Below, in pieces: positions 25,493 to 34,247 of a stretch of 64,000 nucleotides of DNA. The notes under the pieces were generated by a model. The model worked only from the letters and a program-made list of their open reading frames with translations. It did not search any database and was not told the DNA's origin. This stretch comes from Phycisphaerales bacterium. GTDB taxonomy: Bacteria; Planctomycetota; Phycisphaerae; Phycisphaerales; UBA1924. Location: NCBI GenBank assembly GCA_007693785.1, contig RECY01000038.1, positions 80,553 through 144,552 on the forward strand, written 5' to 3'. A program made the position numbers and the translations under genes. Position 1 is the first letter of the stretch. The number at the start of each line of letters is the position of its first letter.

Positions 25493-26539
25493 TTACCGTG
25501 TCGCGAGGGCGCAGGCGAGGAGGCGGTAGAGGATCCGGGCGCCGACGTTGGCGTCGAACTCGTCACCCTCGCCCCGCCCCGGGCCGACCTCGACCAGGTC
25601 GCACCCGACGACGCGCTTGCCACTCTCGGCAAGGGTTTGGAGCAGGATCGAGACCTGCTGGAAGCTGAGCCCGCCGGGGACGGGCGTGCCGGTGGTGGGG
25701 CAGAGGGCGGGGTCGAGCCCGTCGATGTCGAAGGTGACATAGACGTTCTCCGGCAGGTACTGGATCATCTCGCGGCAGAGGTCTCGCCACAGTTCACCCG
25801 CGGCGAGGCGGTCGGCGAGGTCGTCGTCGAAGAACGTGCGCACGCGGGTGTCCTGCTCGCCGATCGCGCGTTCGGTGCTGGAGTAGTCACGGATGCCGAC
25901 CTGCACGACGTGCGAGAGCGCGTCCGGGAGGTGGAGCGCGTTGTACATGATCGAGGCGTGGGAGTGCGTGAAGCCCTGATAGGCCTCGCGGAAGTCCATG
26001 TGGGCGTCGATCTGGAGGACGCCGAGGGGGCCGAAGCGTTCGGCGCAGGCGCGGATCGCGCCCAGCGGCGTGGAGTGATCGCCGCCGAGGATGACGGGGA
26101 GTTTGCCGGCGTCGAGGATCGCGCGGACGCGTGTGCGCACGATCTCCAGCATCCGTTCGCTGGCGGCGTTAACACGCGCGTACGCCTCGCCCCGCTCGGC
26201 TTCGCTCATCGTGTTTGCGTCGTCGCCGGTGAGTCGTTCAACGTCCTTTCGGGTGGCCTCGGAGAGCTCGCGGACGCCTTCGGGCTCATCTTCCAGGTGC
26301 AGGCCGCGCTGGTCGGCTCGTCCGAAGCGGTGGTCGTGCATGTCGACCTGGACGGAGGCGTCGCGGACGCGGCGCGGGGCGTCGGCGGTGCCGGCGTGGT
26401 AGCTGGTCGTCGCGTCAAAGGGGACAGGGATGATGACGGCTTCGGCGTGGTCGGGGTTCGGGGGAAGCCCGAAGATGCCGCCGGCGTCGCCGTCGCCCTC
26501 GGGGTCGTAGCCCTGCACGGTGTCGTTGTAGTCGGTCAT
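25493..26539 (-). CDS. speB: Ureohydrolase, agmatinase/arginase family
   Basis: A 348-residue enzyme with the complete dimanganese site of the ureohydrolase family: GGDHSTPLG near residue 145, DAHMDFRE near 170 and TFDIDGLDP near 266, followed by PVPGGLSF. Agmatinase (agmatine to putrescine plus urea) is the commonest bacterial role; formiminoglutamase or guanidino-acid hydrolase specificity cannot be excluded. The N-terminal 50 residues are longer than in E. coli SpeB. ATG 26539 lies 9 bases after a TACCCT -10 box, so the mRNA is nearly leaderless. It is divergent from apgM. Confidence 0.85.
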   Translation of the reverse strand: MTDYNDTVQGYDPEGDGDAGGIFGLPPNPDHAEAVIIPVPFDATTSYHAGTADAPRRVRDASVQVDMHDHRFGRADQRGLHLEDEPEGVRELSEATRKDVERLTGDDANTMSEAERGEAYARVNAASERMLEIVRTRVRAILDAGKLPVILGGDHSTPLGAIRACAERFGPLGVLQIDAHMDFREAYQGFTHSHASIMYNALHLPDALSHVVQVGIRDYSSTERAIGEQDTRVRTFFDDDLADRLAAGELWRDLCREMIQYLPENVYVTFDIDGLDPALCPTTGTPVPGGLSFQQVSILLQTLAESGKRVVGCDLVEVGPGRGEGDEFDANVGARILYRLLACALATR

Positions 26540-26548
26540 GGGTTGGGC

Positions 26549-26558
26549 AGGGTACGCT
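26549..26558. promoter_or_regulatory. Overlapping divergent -10 boxes of speB and apgM
   Basis: TACGCT at 26553-26558 (+) ends 6 bases before apgM GTG; TACCCT at 26554-26549 (-) ends 9 bases before speB ATG. The two boxes share the TA at 26553-26554. No -35 consensus is visible on either side. Confidence 0.6.
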
Positions 26559-26564
26559 CGGGGC

Positions 26565-27812
26565 GTGAAGTACGCGATCATCATCCCGGACGGGGCGGGC
26601 GATTTGCCTCTGGACGAACTTGATGGCCAGACGCCCCTAGAGGCCGCCGAGACGCCGAACCTGGACCGCTTGGCGTCGATCGGACGCGTGGGGGCGGTCG
26701 CGACAACGCCCGCGGGGTTCGGGGCGGGGTCGGACGTTTGCTCGATGTCGCTCTTGGGGTACGACCCGGCGACGTATCACACGGGGCGCGCGCCGCTGGA
26801 GGCCGCGGCTTTGGGGCTCGACCCCGGCGAGCGGGACTGGATCTTCCGGGTCAACCTCGTGCATGTGTCCGAGGACGGGCGGATGGTCGATCACTCGGGC
26901 GGGGCGATCTCGGACGGCGAGGCGCGGGAGCTGGTGGGGGCGTTGACCGAGCACTGGCGCGCGCACGCGGGGGCGGCGTCTGAGAGGATGACGCTGACGC
27001 CGGGCGTGAGCTACCGGAACATCCTGGTGGACGCGGGCGGGCGGGATTACCAGCAACTCGAGACCACCCCGCCGCACGAGATACCCGGAGAGGCGTGGCG
27101 CGAGCACCTGCCGACGGGCGGTGCGCCGGGGGAACTTCTTCGTGGGCTGATCGAGTCCAGCGCTGGCGTGCTGGCGTCGCACCCGGTGAACGTCGCGCGG
27201 GCGGAGCGTGGGGATCGCACGGCGAATCTCGCGTGGGTCTGGGGGCAGGGGACTCGCCCGGCGATGCCGAGCTTTGAGAGCCGGTTCGGGGTGCGCGGGG
27301 TGATGACGACGGCCGTGGATCTGCTGGCCGGGATCTCGGCATACATCGGGTGGGACCGCCTGCACGTGCCCGGGGCGACGAGCTACCACGACAACGATTA
27401 CGCCGGGCAGGGCCGGGCGGCGGCCGAGGCTCTGGACCGGTACGACCTGGTCTGCTGCCACGTCGAAGCGCCGGATGAGGCGGCGCACCAGGGAGACTGG
27501 CGGACGAAGGTGGCGGCGATCGAAGCGATCGACAGGGAGGTCGTGGGGCCGATCGTGTCGAGGCTGACGAGCTTCGGCGACGCGGAAGCAGGTGGCGAAG
27601 GCTGGCGGGTGCTGGTCCTGCCGGACCATTACACGCTGGTCTCGACGAAGAAGCACGACGCGACGCCGGTGCCGTTCCTGATGGCGGGGAGCTGGGTGCG
27701 GTCGGTGGTGCAACGTCCGTTTTCCGAACGCGGGGCGGGCGAGAGCGATCTGTTCATCGAGCACGGGCACGAGCTGATGGAGTACTTCCTGCGGAGCGGG
27801 GTGCGGGGATAG
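26565..27812 (+). CDS. apgM: 2,3-bisphosphoglycerate-independent phosphoglycerate mutase, archaeal type
   Basis: A 415-residue ApgM of the alkaline-phosphatase superfamily, interconverting 3- and 2-phosphoglycerate in glycolysis. It starts KYAIIIPDGAGDLP, has GAGSDVCSMSLLGYDP near residue 58 with the nucleophile serine, HVEAPDEAAHQGD near 302 and PDHYT near 355 for metal binding. The GTG at 26565 gives exactly the family N-terminus; an in-frame ATG at 26538 would add nine residues and lie upstream of the -10 box. The transcript is predicted to be leaderless. Confidence 0.92.
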   Translation: MKYAIIIPDGAGDLPLDELDGQTPLEAAETPNLDRLASIGRVGAVATTPAGFGAGSDVCSMSLLGYDPATYHTGRAPLEAAALGLDPGERDWIFRVNLVHVSEDGRMVDHSGGAISDGEARELVGALTEHWRAHAGAASERMTLTPGVSYRNILVDAGGRDYQQLETTPPHEIPGEAWREHLPTGGAPGELLRGLIESSAGVLASHPVNVARAERGDRTANLAWVWGQGTRPAMPSFESRFGVRGVMTTAVDLLAGISAYIGWDRLHVPGATSYHDNDYAGQGRAAAEALDRYDLVCCHVEAPDEAAHQGDWRTKVAAIEAIDREVVGPIVSRLTSFGDAEAGGEGWRVLVLPDHYTLVSTKKHDATPVPFLMAGSWVRSVVQRPFSERGAGESDLFIEHGHELMEYFLRSGVRG

Positions 27813-27840
27813 GTGGCACAGGTCTCTGACCTGTGTTTTT
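27813..27840. terminator. Hairpin family copy 2 acting as terminator after apgM
   Basis: Stem 27817-27824 with 27828-27835 (8 bp), loop TCT, then TTTTT on the + strand. Read on the - strand it has the family form: 8-bp stem, AGA loop, CCAC tail (27816-27813). Confidence 0.8.
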
Positions 27841-27864
27841 GTGTAGTCTGGTGGGCTGGAAGCA

Positions 27865-27887
27865 CACGGCTCGGAGAGCCGTGACAC
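27865..27887 (+). repeat. Copy 3 of the 8-3-8-CCAC hairpin family
   Basis: Arms 27865-27872 and 27876-27883 pair perfectly, with loop GGA; the tail is ACAC instead of CCAC. It lies between apgM and the AbgT gene. Confidence 0.7.
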
Positions 27888-27894
27888 CGGGGAC

Positions 27895-27917
27895 CACGGC
27901 TCTGTGAGTTGTACCAC
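27895..27917 (+). repeat. Copy 4 of the 8-3-8-CCAC hairpin family
   Basis: Arms 27895-27902 and 27906-27913 give seven pairs including two G-T wobbles, loop TGT, tail CCAC at 27914-27917. It ends 17 bases before the AbgT start. Confidence 0.6.
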
Positions 27918-27934
27918 GACGAGGAGTTCTGGCT

Positions 27935-29794
27935 ATGGCTGAGTCGGGGGAGAAGGCGTCGCGGAAGGGCTTGCTCGACGCGATCGAGTGGGCGGGGAAC
28001 AAGCTGCCGGACCCGGCGGTGCTGTTCCTGTTCGGCGCGATCCTGGTCATGGTCGTCTCGCACCTGGTGGCGCCGAGCTACGACGAAGATGGAAACGTCG
28101 TCGGCGGGTGGGTGGTGCAGCCGAAGGTGCCGGTTGAAGTCATCGACCCGGCAACGGGCGAGCAAGTCCTGCAACTGGTCGCCAAGGGGGAGCCGGAGGT
28201 GGCGCGGAGCCTGCTGACGGTGGACGGGCTGTACTGGTGCCTGGAATCGATGGTCGACAACTTCATGAATTTCCCGCCCTTAGGCGTGGTGCTGGTGGGG
28301 ATCCTGGGGATCGGCGTCGCGGAGCGGACGGGGCTGATCGCAGCGCTGCTGAAGACGTTCATGCTGGCGGTGCCGCGGAATCTGCTGACGCCGACGATGG
28401 TGTTTCTCGGGATCATGTCGAGCGTTGGGAGCGACGCGGGGTACGTGGTGCTGCCGCCGTTGGCGGCGGCGATCTATCTGGCGGCGGGGCGGAGCCCGCT
28501 GGCCGGGATTGCGGCGGTGTTCGCGGGGGTGAGCGCGGGGTTCAACGCGAACCTGCTGATCACGACGCTCGAGCCGATCATGGCGGAGTTCACCGCGCAA
28601 GGGGCGCAGATCGTGGACCCGGAGCGTCGCGTGGCGCCGACGGCGTCGTGGTACTTCATGGCCGTCAGCACGTTTGTCGTGACGGGCACGGGGTGGCTGA
28701 CCAGCGCGCTGTTCGTTGAGAAGCGGCTGATGGCGAAATTGCCTGCGGACGGCGGGCCGGACCTGACGCAGATGGAGCCGGAGGGCCCGAGCCCGTGGCG
28801 GGGTGACGTGCTCGGGTTCCTGTTCGCGTCGCTGGTTGCCGCGGCGCTCGGTGTCGTCCTGCTCGCGATCGGGCTGAGTGGCGAGGCGCCGGAAGGCACG
28901 GGTGTGCGCGTTGTGCCGATGCTGGGGATGCTGTCGCTGCTCGCGAGCGGGATCGTGCTGTTCCCTTTGTTCGTGCGTGCGCTGGCGAGGATCGAGCTCG
29001 AGCGACGAGAGACGACCGGGATCTTCTGGTCGATGGTTGGGCTGACGGGGATGCCGGTGCTCGTGGCGTTACTGGTGCTTCTGCCCTCCATCGCGCCGGG
29101 TTGGGTCGAGGAGACGCCGCTCTCCGGCATGGACGGCGTGTTTCAGCGATGGGTCGCGGTCATCGTCCCGTTGATCTTCATCATCTTCATCATCCCGGGG
29201 CTGATCTACGGCATCATCATTGGCGTCGTGAAGGATTCCAAAGACGCGACCAAGTTCATGATCCAGTCGATCGAGGGCATGGCGCCGATCATCGTGCTCG
29301 CGTTCTTCGCGGCTCAGTTCATCGAGTACTTCACCTACTCCAACCTGGGGCGCATGCTCGCGTTCTCGGGGGGGGAGTGGCTGTTCGAGCAGCAGATGGA
29401 TGTCTGGATGCTGATCGTTGCGTTCATTGCGCTGACGATGGTGTTCAACCTGTTCGTGGGCTCGATGAGCGCCAAGTACGCGTTGTTTGCGCCGATCTTT
29501 GTGCCGATGTTCATGCTGATCGGGCTGCGCCCGGAGCTGACGATGGTGGCCTACCGGATCGGCGACAGCGTGACGAACATCGTGACGCCGCTGAACTCAT
29601 ACCTGGTCATCATCCTGGTCTTCATGCAGCGTTTCGCGCCGAAGGCGGGGATGGGGACGCTGATCGCGATGATGCTGCCGTACTCGGTGGTGTTCGCGAT
29701 CGTGTGGACGATCTTCCTGCTGCTGTGGATGCAGACAGGGCTGCCGCTGGGGCCGGGGGATCCGAACCAGGTCTTCGCGCCGGCGCTGGAGTAG
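27935..29794 (+). CDS. AbgT-family transporter
   Basis: A 619-residue membrane protein of the AbgT family (p-aminobenzoyl-glutamate transporter; some members export sulfonamides). About a dozen membrane segments are visible. Family markers include LPDPAVLFLF near residue 28, PPLGVVLVGILGIGVAERTGL near 112, SSVGSDAGYVVLPPL near 155, SAGFNANLL near 200 and the C-terminal FAPIFVPMFMLIGLRPELT ... VTNIVTPLNSYL. The substrate here is not predictable. GAGGAG sits upstream of ATG 27935. Its stop abuts the stop of the convergent guaD gene with no spacer. Confidence 0.92.
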   Translation: MAESGEKASRKGLLDAIEWAGNKLPDPAVLFLFGAILVMVVSHLVAPSYDEDGNVVGGWVVQPKVPVEVIDPATGEQVLQLVAKGEPEVARSLLTVDGLYWCLESMVDNFMNFPPLGVVLVGILGIGVAERTGLIAALLKTFMLAVPRNLLTPTMVFLGIMSSVGSDAGYVVLPPLAAAIYLAAGRSPLAGIAAVFAGVSAGFNANLLITTLEPIMAEFTAQGAQIVDPERRVAPTASWYFMAVSTFVVTGTGWLTSALFVEKRLMAKLPADGGPDLTQMEPEGPSPWRGDVLGFLFASLVAAALGVVLLAIGLSGEAPEGTGVRVVPMLGMLSLLASGIVLFPLFVRALARIELERRETTGIFWSMVGLTGMPVLVALLVLLPSIAPGWVEETPLSGMDGVFQRWVAVIVPLIFIIFIIPGLIYGIIIGVVKDSKDATKFMIQSIEGMAPIIVLAFFAAQFIEYFTYSNLGRMLAFSGGEWLFEQQMDVWMLIVAFIALTMVFNLFVGSMSAKYALFAPIFVPMFMLIGLRPELTMVAYRIGDSVTNIVTPLNSYLVIILVFMQRFAPKAGMGTLIAMMLPYSVVFAIVWTIFLLLWMQTGLPLGPGDPNQVFAPALE

Positions 29795-31009
29795 TCAGGG
29801 CTGCACGCGCCCGGCGACCACGACGCGCCGGATCCAGCGGTCCTGCCAGGCGTGGAGAAGGTAGCCGAGCTCATTCGGCCAGCGGTCACGGGCGAGACGT
29901 TCACACGCGTCAGGCTCGATGATGAGCAGGTCGGCCTCCGCGCCGGGTTCGAGGCGCGAGGTGCGCGGCCATCCCAAGGCGTCGGCGTTGCCGGCGGTGA
30001 TCTGGCGCCAGAGGCGCTCGGGCGGGATGACGCCGTCGCGTCCGTGCAGGCGTTTGCTGGTTTCGAGCATGTGGCGTGCAACGCGGGGCATGCTGACGAT
30101 GGGCCCGCCGGCGATGTCGCTCCCGAGCGCGACGCGGACGCCGGCGGCGCGCATCGTGCGCACGTCCGCGTCGCCCGACATGAGGAAGGCGTTGGCGGTG
30201 GGGCAGTGGGCGACGATCGCGCCGCGCTCGGCGAGTAATGAGCGTTCGTCGTCGTCGAGCCAGACTCCGTGGGCGAGGACCGCCCGCTCGCTCAAGAGCC
30301 CGAAATCGTCGTAAACCTGCGTGTAGCTGCGCCCCGGGAAGAGCTCGCGGGCGAGGGCGACCTCGGCCCGGTTCTCGGAGAGGTGCGTCTGCACGAGCCG
30401 CCCGGTTTTGGCGGCGAGCTCGCCTGCGGCCGCGAGGAGCTCGGGCGTGCAGCTGATCGCGAACCTGGGCGCGACCGACACTTCCGCACGCCCCGCGGGG
30501 CGGAGTTGGCGCGAGCTTTCGACCTGGGCCGCGATCGGTGGCGTGAGCGCCCGTGGGGCGTGGCGGTCCATTAGCACGTGCCCGACGTGGGCGCGGAGCC
30601 CGCGGGCGGCGAGGGTTTCGATGGCGGCTTGTGTGGCTTCGGCGTGAACGGTCGCGAAGCAGGCGCAGGCCGTCGTGCCGGCGGTGAGCAGGCGCGACGC
30701 AACGCGGTCGGCCATATCGCGGGCGTAGGTGGCGTCCTGCCATCGGGTCTCGGCGGGAAAGATGACGGCCGCCAGCCAGTCGAGCAGTTCCATGCCGTCG
30801 GCGCCGATCGCGTCGAACTGCGGGAGGTGGCAGTGGGCGTCGACGAAGCCGGGGAGGACGTAGCTGGTGGGCCCGCCGAGGTCGGGCTCGACGGGCGGGG
30901 GGCCTTCGCCGACTTCGGCGATGCGGTCGTTCTCGATGCGGAGCCAGGCGTCGGCGAGGCGCACGGCGTCGGTTCCGTTCGGCAGCATCAGTCGGCCCGC
31001 GGCGATCAT
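29795..31009 (-). CDS. guaD: Guanine deaminase-like amidohydrolase
   Basis: A 404-residue metal-dependent amidohydrolase. The metal ligands are visible as FVDAHCHLPQ near residue 55, the loop MDRHAP near 150, VQTHLSEN near 206, AHGVWLDDDE near 242, AHCPTAN near 265 and GSDIAGG near 295. The MDRxAP and FATVH blocks are typical of guanine deaminase, converting guanine to xanthine; related triazine or thiomethyladenosine deaminases are alternatives. ATG 31009 is 9 bases after a TACCGT -10 box, so the mRNA is nearly leaderless. Confidence 0.82.
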   Translation of the reverse strand: MIAAGRLMLPNGTDAVRLADAWLRIENDRIAEVGEGPPPVEPDLGGPTSYVLPGFVDAHCHLPQFDAIGADGMELLDWLAAVIFPAETRWQDATYARDMADRVASRLLTAGTTACACFATVHAEATQAAIETLAARGLRAHVGHVLMDRHAPRALTPPIAAQVESSRQLRPAGRAEVSVAPRFAISCTPELLAAAGELAAKTGRLVQTHLSENRAEVALARELFPGRSYTQVYDDFGLLSERAVLAHGVWLDDDERSLLAERGAIVAHCPTANAFLMSGDADVRTMRAAGVRVALGSDIAGGPIVSMPRVARHMLETSKRLHGRDGVIPPERLWRQITAGNADALGWPRTSRLEPGAEADLLIIEPDACERLARDRWPNELGYLLHAWQDRWIRRVVVAGRVQP

Positions 31010-31018
31010 GGCGCGGGA

Positions 31019-31028
31019 ACGGTAGCAT
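31019..31028. promoter_or_regulatory. Overlapping divergent -10 boxes of guaD and the BtpA gene
   Basis: TACCGT at 31024-31019 (-) and TAGCAT at 31023-31028 (+) share the TA at 31023-31024, the same geometry as at 26549-26558. Confidence 0.55.
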
Positions 31029-31074
31029 GGGCCGATTCATCGGGCGGGCAAGATGCTCGCGGAGGGGTGGGGCC

Positions 31075-31920
31075 ATGCACGGATCGGCGTCGATTTTTGG
31101 GTGTGACAAGGCGTTCGTCGGCATGGTGCACGTAGGGGCGCTGCCGGGGACGCCGTTCAACGAGACGACGATCGAGATGATCGCGGCCCAGGCGGCGGCG
31201 GAGGCCGAGGCGCTGGTCGAGGCCGGCGCGGACGCGGTGATGATCGAGAACATGCACGACCGCCCGTACGTGTGGGGCGGGCACGGGCCGGAGGTGGCGG
31301 CTTGTATGACGCGGGTCGGGCTGGAGGTCCGGCGCGTGACCGACGCCCCGCTGGGCGTGCAGGTGCTGGCCGGGGGGCACCGGGAGGCGCTCGCGGTCGC
31401 GCTCGCGGTGGGGGCGGACTTCGTGCGGGTCGAGAATTTCGTGTTTGCGCAGGTCGCCGACGAGGGGCTGACGGGCGAGGCGGTCGCGGGGGAGCTGCTG
31501 CGGTATCGGCGGTCGATCGGGGCGGAGCACGTGAAGGTGCTGGCGGATCTCAAGAAGAAGCACGCGTCGCATGCGCTGACGGGTGACGTCTCCTTGGCCG
31601 AGACGGTGCACGGGGCCGAGTTTTTCGGGGCCGACGGGGTGATCGTGACCGGGACGCGGACGGGCTCGGCGGCTTTGGCGACGGACGTGGAGGCGGCGCG
31701 TCGGTCGTCACACCTGCCGGTGGTGGTGGGGAGCGGGGTGACGCCGGAGAATGCGCCGGCGATGCTGGCGCACGCGGACGCGGTGATCGTGGGCTCCTGG
31801 CTGAAGGCGGACGGGGTGTGGACGAACGCGGTGGACGGGGAGCGTGCGCGTCGGATGGCGGAGGCGGTCCGCGCAGCGAGGGGCGGATCGGTCGCTCGCG
31901 AGGCTCGATCCGGGGGGTGA
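31075..31920 (+). CDS. BtpA/SgcQ-family TIM-barrel protein
   Basis: A 281-residue BtpA family protein. It shows FVGMVHVGALPGTP near residue 15, EAGADAVMIENMHDRPY near 50, GADFVRVENFVFAQVADEG near 113, LADLKKKHASHAL near 155, GADGVIVTGTRTG near 182 and VVGSGVTPENAPAML near 215. In cyanobacteria BtpA stabilises photosystem I; in non-phototrophs the family (SgcQ) is thought to act in sugar or nucleoside metabolism, and the reaction is unknown. ATG 31075 has GGAGGGG 7 bases upstream and lies well downstream of the TAGCAT box, so it is preferred over ATG 31027. Confidence 0.87.
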   Translation: MHGSASIFGCDKAFVGMVHVGALPGTPFNETTIEMIAAQAAAEAEALVEAGADAVMIENMHDRPYVWGGHGPEVAACMTRVGLEVRRVTDAPLGVQVLAGGHREALAVALAVGADFVRVENFVFAQVADEGLTGEAVAGELLRYRRSIGAEHVKVLADLKKKHASHALTGDVSLAETVHGAEFFGADGVIVTGTRTGSAALATDVEAARRSSHLPVVVGSGVTPENAPAMLAHADAVIVGSWLKADGVWTNAVDGERARRMAEAVRAARGGSVAREARSGG

Positions 31921-32002
31921 CGCGGCGAAACACGTCCGGGGAACGGGGGTTTTCAGGGGTGGACGGGGTGCGGACTGGCGTGCGAAGGGTCGCAAAACCG
32001 AC

Positions 32003-32008
32003 TATTCT
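32003..32008 (+). promoter_or_regulatory. Candidate -10 box of the cyclophilin gene
   Basis: TATTCT lies in an A/T-richer patch within the otherwise GC-rich 244-base spacer 31921-32164. No clear -35. It implies a leader of about 150 bases. Confidence 0.4.
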
Positions 32009-32164
32009 TGACATCGTCCGTCGCGAGCAAGCGCCGTTGGCGGGCGAGGGCCGAAAGGCAGGGGGCGGATGGCGGGCATAAGCTCGCGGCGTCCGGTCGT
32101 GTAGTGAGTGTCGAGACACCGTGGTTCAGCCCGCGCGTCAGCGTGCGGCGGCGGAGGCAAGCAG

Positions 32165-33967
32165 ATGACGCAGTTGGCACAGCAGAGCCGCTTCGGCGGG
32201 GAGTCGGCGTTCGAGGCGTTGGAGCCGAGGCAGCTCCTGAGCCTCCCGGTCAGCGATCCGGGGAACACGCTGGTGCAGGTGGACACGAGCTTCGGCACGG
32301 TGTTCATCGAGCTGTTCGACACGATCACGCCGGTGACGGTCAACAACTTCCTGAACTATGTCAACCGCGGGGATTACGACGGGTCGTTCTTCCACCGTCT
32401 CGTCCCGGGCTTCGTGCTTCAGGGCGGCGGGTTCACGTACGACGAGAGCGATCCGGACGGTGCGCAGGACATCCCGAGCGATCCGCCGATCGTCAACGAG
32501 TTCCTGCTGCCGAACATCGAGCGGACCATCGCGATGGCCAAGACCGCCGACCCCGACTCGGCGACGAGCCAGTTCTTCTTCAACCTGGACGACAACACCG
32601 GGACGCTCGACGACCCGGCGAACTCCGGCGGGTTCACCGTCTTCGGGCGCGTCGTCGGCGGGTGGGACGTGGTGCTCGAGATCTCCGAGCTCCAACGTGT
32701 GAACTTTGGCAGCCCGTTCGGCGAGGTCCCGGTGACCGAGGCGTACGACTTCGCAAACCCGCCGGACCCGGTGCCGGACGCGGCGCTGGTGTTCGTGAGC
32801 CAGGCGCGGGTGATCGGAACGGTTGGGCCGTACCTGAACGCGCTTAACCCCTCGCCGATCATCGGCCTGGCGACCCAGCCGGACGGCTCGCTGCTGGTGG
32901 GTGTGCGCGGGGAGAACGCCTCGCCGGTGGTGTACGAGCGCGGAGCGGACGCGGACAGCTACACCGCCTCGCTGCTCGCGCTCCAGACGGTGCCCGTCAA
33001 CGCGACGAGCAACATCGTGAACTGGGTCGATCCGAAGAACGACCGCGCGTACGCCGCCGTCAGCACCGCGAACGGGCTGGTGCTCTACACGCAGACCGAC
33101 AGCGGCTCGTGGGCGGCTCGCAATCTGACCAGCGAGATCCCGGGCCTGCCCCCGCTCTCGAGCAACCTGTCGGTCATGATCGATGAGACCAACGGGCGGG
33201 TCTATCTCGCGGGGATGACCGCTTCGGGTGCGGTGGTCACCGTTCAGCAGACGGGCGGCGTCAACCAGGGCGGCGGGTTCGCGTGGACGTTCCGCAACCT
33301 CTCGGCGGGTGACCTGGCGGTGAACCAGGTCGGCACGCCCGCGTTCATCGGGGAGCTCACGACCTACACGACCCCGTGGGGCGGACTGAACATCACAGGC
33401 GTGGATAACAACGGCGATATGCACGTCGTCTGGTTCGCGCCGCAGCTCGAGAACGGGCTCTGGACCGCGAACAACATCAGCGAGATCTCGGGCGCGGATC
33501 CGATCATCGGCGGCGTCACGGCGTTCGTCACCCCATGGGGCGCGATCAACCTCGCCGGCATCCGCGCCGACGGCTCGCTGGGCGTGACCTGGTGGACGCC
33601 GGACTTCGGCTGGATCACCAACGACCTGACCAGCGAGTACAGCGGCCCGCAGCTCGACCCCGTTTCGATCACCAGCTACGTCACCGAATGGGGCGGTCAG
33701 AACATCGCCGGCCTCGACGCGGTGACGGGCGAGCTGGTCGTCTACTGGTGGACCGGCTCGACCGGCTGGGTCCACAACACCATCGCCGACTTCATTCAGG
33801 GCGGCGCCGAGGCCCCGACCTACCGCCTCACGGGGATCGCGGCCGGCAACGGCGATGTCTCTATCTTCGGCGTCACCGGGGATCAGCGGGTCATCGAGTA
33901 CAACTGGGTTAACGCCGACGACACGTGGCGGGCGTTCGACCTCTCGGCGCTCACCCGTCTGGTGTAA
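32165..33967 (+). CDS. Exported cyclophilin-type peptidyl-prolyl isomerase with LEPR-XLL start and propeller-like repeats
   Basis: A 600-residue protein. Residues 19-25 are LEPRQLL, the planctomycete LEPR-XLL signature found at the front of exported and surface proteins. Residues about 35-215 are a cyclophilin domain: FFHRLVPGFVLQGGG, AMAKTADPDSATSQFFFNL and FTVFGRVVGGWDVV, close to the active-site consensus. From about 235 to the end run repeats of roughly 50-53 residues (for example TPWGGLNITGVDNNGDMHVVW and TPWGAINLAGIRADGSLGVTW), suggesting a beta-propeller. ATG 32165 follows GGAGG by 7 bases. Confidence 0.87.
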   Translation: MTQLAQQSRFGGESAFEALEPRQLLSLPVSDPGNTLVQVDTSFGTVFIELFDTITPVTVNNFLNYVNRGDYDGSFFHRLVPGFVLQGGGFTYDESDPDGAQDIPSDPPIVNEFLLPNIERTIAMAKTADPDSATSQFFFNLDDNTGTLDDPANSGGFTVFGRVVGGWDVVLEISELQRVNFGSPFGEVPVTEAYDFANPPDPVPDAALVFVSQARVIGTVGPYLNALNPSPIIGLATQPDGSLLVGVRGENASPVVYERGADADSYTASLLALQTVPVNATSNIVNWVDPKNDRAYAAVSTANGLVLYTQTDSGSWAARNLTSEIPGLPPLSSNLSVMIDETNGRVYLAGMTASGAVVTVQQTGGVNQGGGFAWTFRNLSAGDLAVNQVGTPAFIGELTTYTTPWGGLNITGVDNNGDMHVVWFAPQLENGLWTANNISEISGADPIIGGVTAFVTPWGAINLAGIRADGSLGVTWWTPDFGWITNDLTSEYSGPQLDPVSITSYVTEWGGQNIAGLDAVTGELVVYWWTGSTGWVHNTIADFIQGGAEAPTYRLTGIAAGNGDVSIFGVTGDQRVIEYNWVNADDTWRAFDLSALTRLV

Positions 33968-34032
33968 GCCCGGGCCGAAGCTTGTCGAGACGCCTCGCTG
34001 GCTTTCGAAACACGCCGCACCATCGTGTTCAC

Positions 34033-34058
34033 AACCCCGCCCCTCCGGCGGGGTTTTT
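34033..34058 (+). terminator. Intrinsic terminator after the cyclophilin gene
   Basis: A 9-bp stem (34033-34041 with 34047-34055), CCTCC loop and TTTTT tract. The rest of the spacer to 34247 shows nothing definite. Confidence 0.85.
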
Positions 34059-34247
34059 CATAGGGTGCCGGCGAGGAGAGGCCTCCGCGACGGCGTTCTC
34101 GGGCCTCGGGGCGAGGCGCAGGCCGCGCCACCGGTCCGGATTGACCAGCTTCTCGCCGGTAGCGAGCGGCCAAGTGGGCGGCGCAAACCGATGTTGCACT
34201 GAAGTATCTGGGCTTCGGGGCCGAGAACCTCGTGGAGGCGATGCAAC

